Assembly (NCBI GenBank): GCA_001801215.1
Contig: MGXA01000023.1
Coordinates: 1 to 58,112 of the forward strand
DNA: 58,112 nucleotides
Direction: 5' to 3'
Source of the DNA: Gallionellales bacterium RIFCSPLOWO2_02_FULL_59_110
Lineage (GTDB): Bacteria; Pseudomonadota; Gammaproteobacteria; Burkholderiales; Gallionellaceae
In this document: in pieces, positions 53,742 through 58,112 of the stretch
Position numbering within the stretch: position 1 is the stretch's first letter
Layout: every line of letters begins with the position of its first letter
Position numbers and translations under genes: made by a program
Notes under the pieces: model-generated
The model's input: the letters and a program-made list of their open reading frames with translations, nothing else
What the model was told of the DNA's origin: nothing
The model's database searches: none

Positions 53742-55457
53742 ATGTATCCAGATTACATGGAAGAATCGTTGCGCAAGGTAGTTCAGACACGACCGAAGCG
53801 TTTGGAGCTGGCCAGGAAGCCCGACCCGGTCTACCCGCCGATGAATGCGGAAGAACGCCGCGCTGTCCTGGAAGGCTTTCACCCCGATTTTGAAGCCAGC
53901 GCCAGACGCAAGGTGCGCGTCGGCCCGAACCGGGACGAGTCGCTGACCACCGAAGTTGCCGATTTGCTGGAATCGCATTCCTGGCTGCGCAGCAATCAGG
54001 TGGATCTTAAAAAACCGGATTTCGAGACCGATCTGTTGATCATCGGCGGCGGCGGCGCGGGTTGCAACGCGGCGCTGGTCGCGATGAAGGAACATGGCCT
54101 GCGCTCGATTATCGCCACCAAGCTGCGCATGGGCGATGCCAATACGATGATGTCGCAGGGCGGCATGCAGGCCGCCGTGTCGCGCACCGATTCGCCGACG
54201 CGCCACTATCTCGACGCCATCGGCGGCGGGCACTTCGAAAACAAGCCGGAGCTGGTCAGGGCGCTCACCGAGGACGGCCCGGGCGTGGTCAAGTGGCTCG
54301 AAGACCTGGGCGTGGTGTGGGACAAGGAAAAAGACGGTTCGATGAAGACCATGCACGGTGGCGGCACTTCGAGGAAGCGTATGCTTTCCTGCCGCGATTA
54401 CACCGGTGCGATGATCATGCGCACCCTGATGGACGAGGTGCGCAACCATCCCGACATGATCGACGTGAAGGAATTCATGCCGGCCGTGGAATTGATCATG
54501 GACGACAAGGGGTGTTGCGCAGGCGCGGTTCTGTATAGCTTGGACAGCGAGGAATTCTTCACCGTCAAGGCGAAGTCCACCATCGTCGCCACCGGCGGCT
54601 ACGGCCGCCTGCACATCCGCGGTTACGACACCACCAACCACTACGGTGCCACCGGCGACGGGCTGGTGATGGCCTACCGCGCTGGCGCGAAGCTGATGTA
54701 CATGGACTCCGTCCAGTACCACCCGACGGGCGTTTCGTTCCCCGAACAGATCGCCGGCTTCCTGGTCACCGAGGCGATCCGCGGCGCGGGCGGTCAGCCG
54801 CTGAACAAGGACGGCGAACTGTTCGTCTTCCCGCGCGAGCCGCGCGACATCGAGGCTTCGGCCATCATCCGCGAGTGCGTGCAGAACGGCGGCGGTGTCA
54901 CGACACCCTCCGGGCGCGTCGGCGTGTGGCTGGATTCGCCGCTCATCGATATGCTGCACGGCGAGGGCTACACCGACAGGCACTTTCCGGCCATGTACCG
55001 CCAGTTTATTCAATACGGTATCGACATTACCAAGCTGCCGATGCTGATCTACCCGTCGCTGCACTACCAGAACGGCGGCATCGAAATCAACGAGCGTTGC
55101 GAGACCGATCTGCCAGGCCTGTATGTGGCGGGCGAGGCGAGCGGCGGCCTGCATGGCCGCAACCGCCTGATGGGCAACTCGGTGCTCGACTACAACGTGT
55201 TCGGCAGGCGCGCAGGAAAATATGCCGGCGAATACGCCAAGAAGGTCAAGCTCGGCAAGCTCAGCCTGGCGCACCTCGAAGCCTACGAGAAGGAATTGAA
55301 GGATGCCGGCGTGAAAACCGACCTGGTGACCCCGGTGCTGTTGCCGTCTTATGCGCCGGAGGATGTCAGGAAGCGCCAGTTGCTGCGCGCCGACAACGAG
55401 TTGCCCGGCACGTCGGTGCTGCACAACCGGCTACACGACGAAAGGCCCGGCGCTTAA
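53742..55457 (+). CDS. Fumarate reductase/succinate dehydrogenase-type flavoprotein subunit
   Basis: The product is 571 residues. The FAD-binding motif lies in LLIIGGGGAGCNAALVAMKE (about 87-106). The HPTG active-site motif is YHPTGVSFPEQ (about 327-337). EPRDIEASAII supplies the catalytic Arg. LHYQNGGIEIN and VAGEASGGLHGRNRLMGNS complete the site. At the place of the FAD-linking His (SHT in E. coli FrdA) it has ANT, so FAD is predicted to be non-covalent. In E. coli FrdA, replacing that His kept fumarate reduction but lost succinate oxidation. About 85 N-terminal residues precede the Rossmann fold, longer than in typical SdhA. It reduces fumarate to succinate, or the reverse. Confidence 0.85.
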   Translation: MYPDYMEESLRKVVQTRPKRLELARKPDPVYPPMNAEERRAVLEGFHPDFEASARRKVRVGPNRDESLTTEVADLLESHSWLRSNQVDLKKPDFETDLLIIGGGGAGCNAALVAMKEHGLRSIIATKLRMGDANTMMSQGGMQAAVSRTDSPTRHYLDAIGGGHFENKPELVRALTEDGPGVVKWLEDLGVVWDKEKDGSMKTMHGGGTSRKRMLSCRDYTGAMIMRTLMDEVRNHPDMIDVKEFMPAVELIMDDKGCCAGAVLYSLDSEEFFTVKAKSTIVATGGYGRLHIRGYDTTNHYGATGDGLVMAYRAGAKLMYMDSVQYHPTGVSFPEQIAGFLVTEAIRGAGGQPLNKDGELFVFPREPRDIEASAIIRECVQNGGGVTTPSGRVGVWLDSPLIDMLHGEGYTDRHFPAMYRQFIQYGIDITKLPMLIYPSLHYQNGGIEINERCETDLPGLYVAGEASGGLHGRNRLMGNSVLDYNVFGRRAGKYAGEYAKKVKLGKLSLAHLEAYEKELKDAGVKTDLVTPVLLPSYAPEDVRKRQLLRADNELPGTSVLHNRLHDERPGA

Positions 55458-55475
55458 AGCACCGGAGTCAGGCCG

Positions 55476-56009
55476 ATGACGCATATTGACGACAAGATAA
55501 TCGAGCTGGCGCGCACCGCGCTCAGCTTCGAGTATGGCGAGGAGCACTTCCACCGCCATGCCGCAGAGATGACCAAGAATTCGGGCGGCAAGGCCATGTT
55601 CCTGCGGCTTGCGGAAGAGGAGTCGGACCGCATCGAGGACATGCACAAGCTGTTTGGCGCCGTGATGGGGCAGGAAGCATGGCAGCAGCTTGCTGCCGAA
55701 GAAGCGGCGAACGCGCACCCGTCGAAAGTGATCGCCGAAATGGAAGCCGCCGTCACCCTGCGCGGGCATGCGGCGCTCGTCGACGATGCCCAGGCAGTGC
55801 GCATGGCGATGGAGCTTCAACGCCGCATCATCCATATCTTCAAGGGCATGTCGGAACATGTCAGCGATCCGGATATCGTCAAGCTGGCCGACAAGATGAT
55901 CCAGGAGGAATGCTCGCGATATGATTTCTTGCAGGCGCAACTGGATAGCTTGCAGAACGTCGGGTTATGGCTGGACACCCCGGAGTTTCGTATGGATGGA
56001 AGGTTCTGA
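55476..56009 (+). CDS. Ferritin-like (rubrerythrin-related) four-helix protein
   Basis: The product is 177 residues, predicted all-helical in two pairs: FEYGEEHFHRHAAEMTKNS with AMFLRLAEEESDRIEDMHKLF, and VRMAMELQRRIIHIF with DIVKLADKMIQEECSRYDFL. The E...EExxH pattern of rubrerythrin is only partly kept: the His positions read Arg and Tyr, so di-iron binding is uncertain. There is no rubredoxin domain. It is inserted between the flavoprotein and hdrC with 18 bp and 11 bp gaps, so it is probably part of, or protects, the oxygen-sensitive complex. Function unknown. Confidence 0.6.
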   Translation: MTHIDDKIIELARTALSFEYGEEHFHRHAAEMTKNSGGKAMFLRLAEEESDRIEDMHKLFGAVMGQEAWQQLAAEEAANAHPSKVIAEMEAAVTLRGHAALVDDAQAVRMAMELQRRIIHIFKGMSEHVSDPDIVKLADKMIQEECSRYDFLQAQLDSLQNVGLWLDTPEFRMDGRF

Positions 56010-56020
56010 ACGGGCACGCT

Positions 56021-56440
56021 ATGGATACTACCCTACGCATTACCTCGGCCCATGCCGGCAGTTCTTTTACGGCGCGGATCGAAAAGATCAGCGGCCAGAA
56101 GCTGCTGGCCTGCTACCAGTGCGGCAAATGCTCCGCCGGCTGCCCGATGGCGGCACACATGGACGTGCTGCCCAACCGGATGATCCGCATGGCGCAACTG
56201 GGGATGCAGCAGCAACTGCTGGAGACCAAGGCCATCTGGATGTGCGTGTCCTGTCTGACCTGCAACTCGCGTTGCCCGAAGGGTATCAAAATTGCCGAGG
56301 TCATCGAAGCGCTGCGTAAGGCGGCGTTGGGCGGCGGCGAACGCAACGACAACCTCAAGATCATGGAGCTGACACCGGAGGCGCGCAGCGTATTACCGCC
56401 CATTGCCACGATCAGCGCCATGCGTAAATTGACCTCATGA
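56021..56440 (+). CDS. hdrC: Heterodisulfide reductase subunit C-like protein
   Basis: The product is 139 residues. Two 4Fe-4S motifs are present: CYQCGKCSAGCPMA (about residues 32-45) and CVSCLTCNSRCPKGI (about 75-89). This is the HdrC layout. In Hdr it links the HdrA flavin or partner to the HdrB non-cubane cluster. ATG 56021 fits the family start better than the longer frame to 55967, which overlaps the ferritin-like gene. It is directly followed by hdrB. No hdrA is present in the window, so the electron source would be the fumarate reductase side or ferredoxin. Confidence 0.85.
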   Translation: MDTTLRITSAHAGSSFTARIEKISGQKLLACYQCGKCSAGCPMAAHMDVLPNRMIRMAQLGMQQQLLETKAIWMCVSCLTCNSRCPKGIKIAEVIEALRKAALGGGERNDNLKIMELTPEARSVLPPIATISAMRKLTS

Positions 56441-56444
56441 TGGA

Positions 56445-57371
56445 ATGCCCCTGATGGGAAATGAAAATAAACCGATGAAGCTCGCCTATTATCCCGGCTG
56501 TACGCTGAAGAACCAGGCCACCAACTTCGATGTGTCCACCGTTTCGTCGATGGCGAAACTGGACGTGGAAGTCGAGGAACTGGATCGCTGGAACTGTTGC
56601 GGCACGGTACATGCGCTGGATTCAGACAACGTCATGAACCGCGTCGCGCCGATCACCAACATGATCCGCGTCAAGGAAATGCAGGCCAAAACGGAAGGCA
56701 TGGCCGGCGAGTTCATGACCTCCTGCGCGATGTGCTACAACACGCTCAAGCGCGCCAACATCGACGTGCAGCAGCGCGCCGATGCGCTGGAAACCATCAA
56801 CGAACTGCTGTACCTCGAAAAAACCAAGTACCAGGGCGATGTCGAGGTTCTGCATCTGCTCGAATACCTGCGCGATCGCGTCGGTTTCGACAATCTGGCG
56901 AAGAAGGTGACCAGACCGCTCAAAGGGCTGCGCGTGGCCTGCTATTACGGCTGCCTGCTGATGCGCCCGAAAGAGGTTGCTTTCGACGATGCCGAGAACC
57001 CGACGATTATGGAAAACCTGATTCGCGCTCTCGGCGCCACACCCGTGGAGTTTTCGCACAAGATGGAGTGCTGCGGCGCTTACCAGACGGTCGATAAGCC
57101 GGATGTCATCGCCGACCGCACCGACCGGATCATGGGTTCGGCGAGCGAGGAGCGGGCCGACCTGGTGGTGGTGAGTTGCCCGCTGTGCGCCTTCAACCTG
57201 GACTACCGGCAGGACGACGCCAAGCGCCTCAACCCGGACTTTAACAACATGCCGGTGCTGTACTTCACGCAGTTGATGGCGCTGGCGTTCGGCTGCGACG
57301 AAGCGGCGCTGCGTTTCGACCTTCAGCATATCGATCCGCTGCCGGTCTTGAAGGCGCGCGGGCTGGATTAG
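56445..57371 (+). CDS. hdrB: Heterodisulfide reductase subunit B-like protein
   Basis: The product is about 299-308 residues. Two CCG domains bind non-cubane 4Fe-4S clusters. The first is YYPGCTLKNQA with NCCGTVHALD and SCAMCYN. The second is CYYGCLLMRP with ECCGAYQ and SCPLCAFNL. The Cys set is complete in both. Possible starts are ATG 56445, 56454 or 56475 (MKLAYYPGC, the usual family start). Upstream ribosome sites are weak, so it is probably coupled to hdrC. In methanogens HdrB reduces a heterodisulfide. Here a thiol/disulfide or electron-relay role for fumarate reduction is inferred. Confidence 0.88.
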   Translation: MPLMGNENKPMKLAYYPGCTLKNQATNFDVSTVSSMAKLDVEVEELDRWNCCGTVHALDSDNVMNRVAPITNMIRVKEMQAKTEGMAGEFMTSCAMCYNTLKRANIDVQQRADALETINELLYLEKTKYQGDVEVLHLLEYLRDRVGFDNLAKKVTRPLKGLRVACYYGCLLMRPKEVAFDDAENPTIMENLIRALGATPVEFSHKMECCGAYQTVDKPDVIADRTDRIMGSASEERADLVVVSCPLCAFNLDYRQDDAKRLNPDFNNMPVLYFTQLMALAFGCDEAALRFDLQHIDPLPVLKARGLD

Positions 57372-57381
57372 GGAGGAAAGC

Positions 57382-57645
57382 ATGTTTTTCAACGACCTCA
57401 AGCCGACACGCGGCGAAGTTTTCATCAACGCCACCTGGTGCAAGGGCTGCGCTTTCTGCGTGCAATTCTGCCCGACCAACGTGCTGGAAATGTCCAAGGA
57501 ATTTAACGCCAAGGGTTACCACCCGCCTTATGCGAAGAACCCGGAAGCCTGTACCGATTGCAAATTTTGTCAACTGATCTGTCCGGAGTTTTCCATCTTC
57601 GTGAACAGGGTAGAAGGCAACAACATAGGAGAAACGGAAAAGTGA
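57382..57645 (+). CDS. korD: 2-oxoglutarate:ferredoxin oxidoreductase delta-type ferredoxin subunit
   Basis: The product is 87 residues. Two 4Fe-4S clusters are present: CKGCAFCVQFCPTNVL (residues 20-35) and CTDCKFCQLICPEFSI (about 58-73), with the KorD/OorD-type NAKGYHPPYA linker. It starts 10 bp after hdrB with GGAGG. Its TGA overlaps the GTG of korA (GTGA), showing it is the Kor subunit rather than a free ferredoxin. Confidence 0.85.
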   Translation: MFFNDLKPTRGEVFINATWCKGCAFCVQFCPTNVLEMSKEFNAKGYHPPYAKNPEACTDCKFCQLICPEFSIFVNRVEGNNIGETEK

Positions 57646-58112
57646 AAACGAAGCCAAGCGAAGTTTCAGAGCAGGCTAATGTTCGCGCCAGCGAACGTTA
57701 TGCCGGAACTAAGACTGTCGCAGCAGACCCCAAAGGAGTCGATTCCGGCCCGCATTTCATGGATGGCGACCACGCGCTGGCCGAAGGCGCGCTGGCGGCA
57801 GGCTGCCGGTTTTTTGCCGGCTATCCCATCACCCCATCGACCGAAACCGCCGAGCGTTTCGCCGAACGCGCGCCGGAAGTGGGCGCGCTGTTCATCCAGA
57901 TGGAAGACGAGCTCGCCTCCATCGCAGCCAATATCGGCGCGGCATGGGCGGGGCAAAAGGTGATGACCGTGACCTGCGGCCCCGGCTTTTCCCTGATGAC
58001 GGAAAACCTCGGCTTGGCCTGCATGACCGAAACCCCGATGGTGATCGCCAACGTGCAGCGCGGCGGACCGTCCACCGGCCTGCCGACGCTGACCGCGCAG
58101 CAGGACATGATG
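57642..58112 (+). CDS. korA: 2-oxoacid:ferredoxin oxidoreductase alpha subunit, N-terminal part (cut by window end)
   Basis: The visible 157 residues begin with a GTG start in a GTGA overlap with korD. After about 40 unconserved residues come HALAEGALAAGCRFFAGYPITPSTE and continue to MEDELASIAANIGAAWAGQK, then TVTCGPGFSLMTENLGLACM and QRGGPSTGLPTLTAQQD. These are the standard KorA/PorA family motifs. The YPITPSTE form and the korD neighbour suggest 2-oxoglutarate, but specificity cannot be proved from this part. ATG 57759 is a possible later start. The beta subunit is expected right of the window. Confidence 0.85.
   Translation, partial: MKTKPSEVSEQANVRASERYAGTKTVAADPKGVDSGPHFMDGDHALAEGALAAGCRFFAGYPITPSTETAERFAERAPEVGALFIQMEDELASIAANIGAAWAGQKVMTVTCGPGFSLMTENLGLACMTETPMVIANVQRGGPSTGLPTLTAQQDMM

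Noticed and set aside
52968-57371. Ordinary respiratory succinate dehydrogenase (complex II)
   Set aside because: There are no sdhC/sdhD membrane anchors, the Fe-S motifs differ, and HdrC/HdrB genes follow in the same operon.

Overview
The window looks like a chromosomal segment of a high-GC betaproteobacterium, probably a chemolithotroph of the Nitrosomonadales/Gallionellaceae type. The basis is the gene order ilvI-ilvH-ilvC-psd-pssA-leuA, the birA-coaX-SPOR cluster, the rnfABCDGEH order and the dense overlapping operons. The taxon is inferred from gene order and protein style, not from a database search.

Layout. 1-95 is the 3' end of a group II intron. 507-1469 is a decayed alpha/beta hydrolase gene. 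djlA and yceH follow. 3.43-10.80 kb is an integrative element inserted in the 3' end of an elongator tRNA-Met gene. It carries a P4-type integrase, a DUF927 helicase, a DUF2285 regulator, a RadC-like protein, higBA, an XRE regulator, a truncated IS5 transposase, and two large inverted repeats with iteron-like TCGGGGCA units, one of them next to two DnaA boxes. 10.9-14.8 kb is a minus-strand operon (small ORF, patatin, birA, coaX, SPOR protein). 15.1-22.9 kb is the branched-chain amino acid/phospholipid block. 22.9-28.5 kb holds a CitE-like lyase, a lone flagellar-rod-like protein, exported MsrB/MsrA, a MerA-like flavoprotein and a fatty acid hydroxylase.

28.7-58.1 kb is dominated by central carbon and low-potential electron metabolism: a TlpA-like thioredoxin, two-subunit pyruvate carboxylase (pycA, pycB), a polar amino acid ABC transporter, a phosphoribulokinase homologue, rmuC, single-chain pyruvate:ferredoxin oxidoreductase, pyruvate phosphate dikinase, apbE-rseC-rnfABCDGEH, and a fumarate reductase/succinate dehydrogenase flavoprotein and Fe-S subunit followed by a ferritin-like protein, HdrC, HdrB, a KorD-type ferredoxin and the start of KorA (cut by the window end).

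Taken together, the last 30 kb encodes the ferredoxin-dependent carboxylating steps of a reductive TCA cycle (acetyl-CoA to pyruvate, PEP and oxaloacetate; fumarate to succinate; succinyl-CoA to 2-oxoglutarate), with Rnf able to supply reduced ferredoxin. The flavoprotein lacks the usual FAD-linking histidine, and the phosphoribulokinase homologue lacks the catalytic aspartate. Both fit a reductive TCA or reversed oxidative TCA route rather than a Calvin cycle run from this locus, but no ATP-citrate lyase is visible here. Small dispersed palindromes of at least two families lie in the intergenic gaps.
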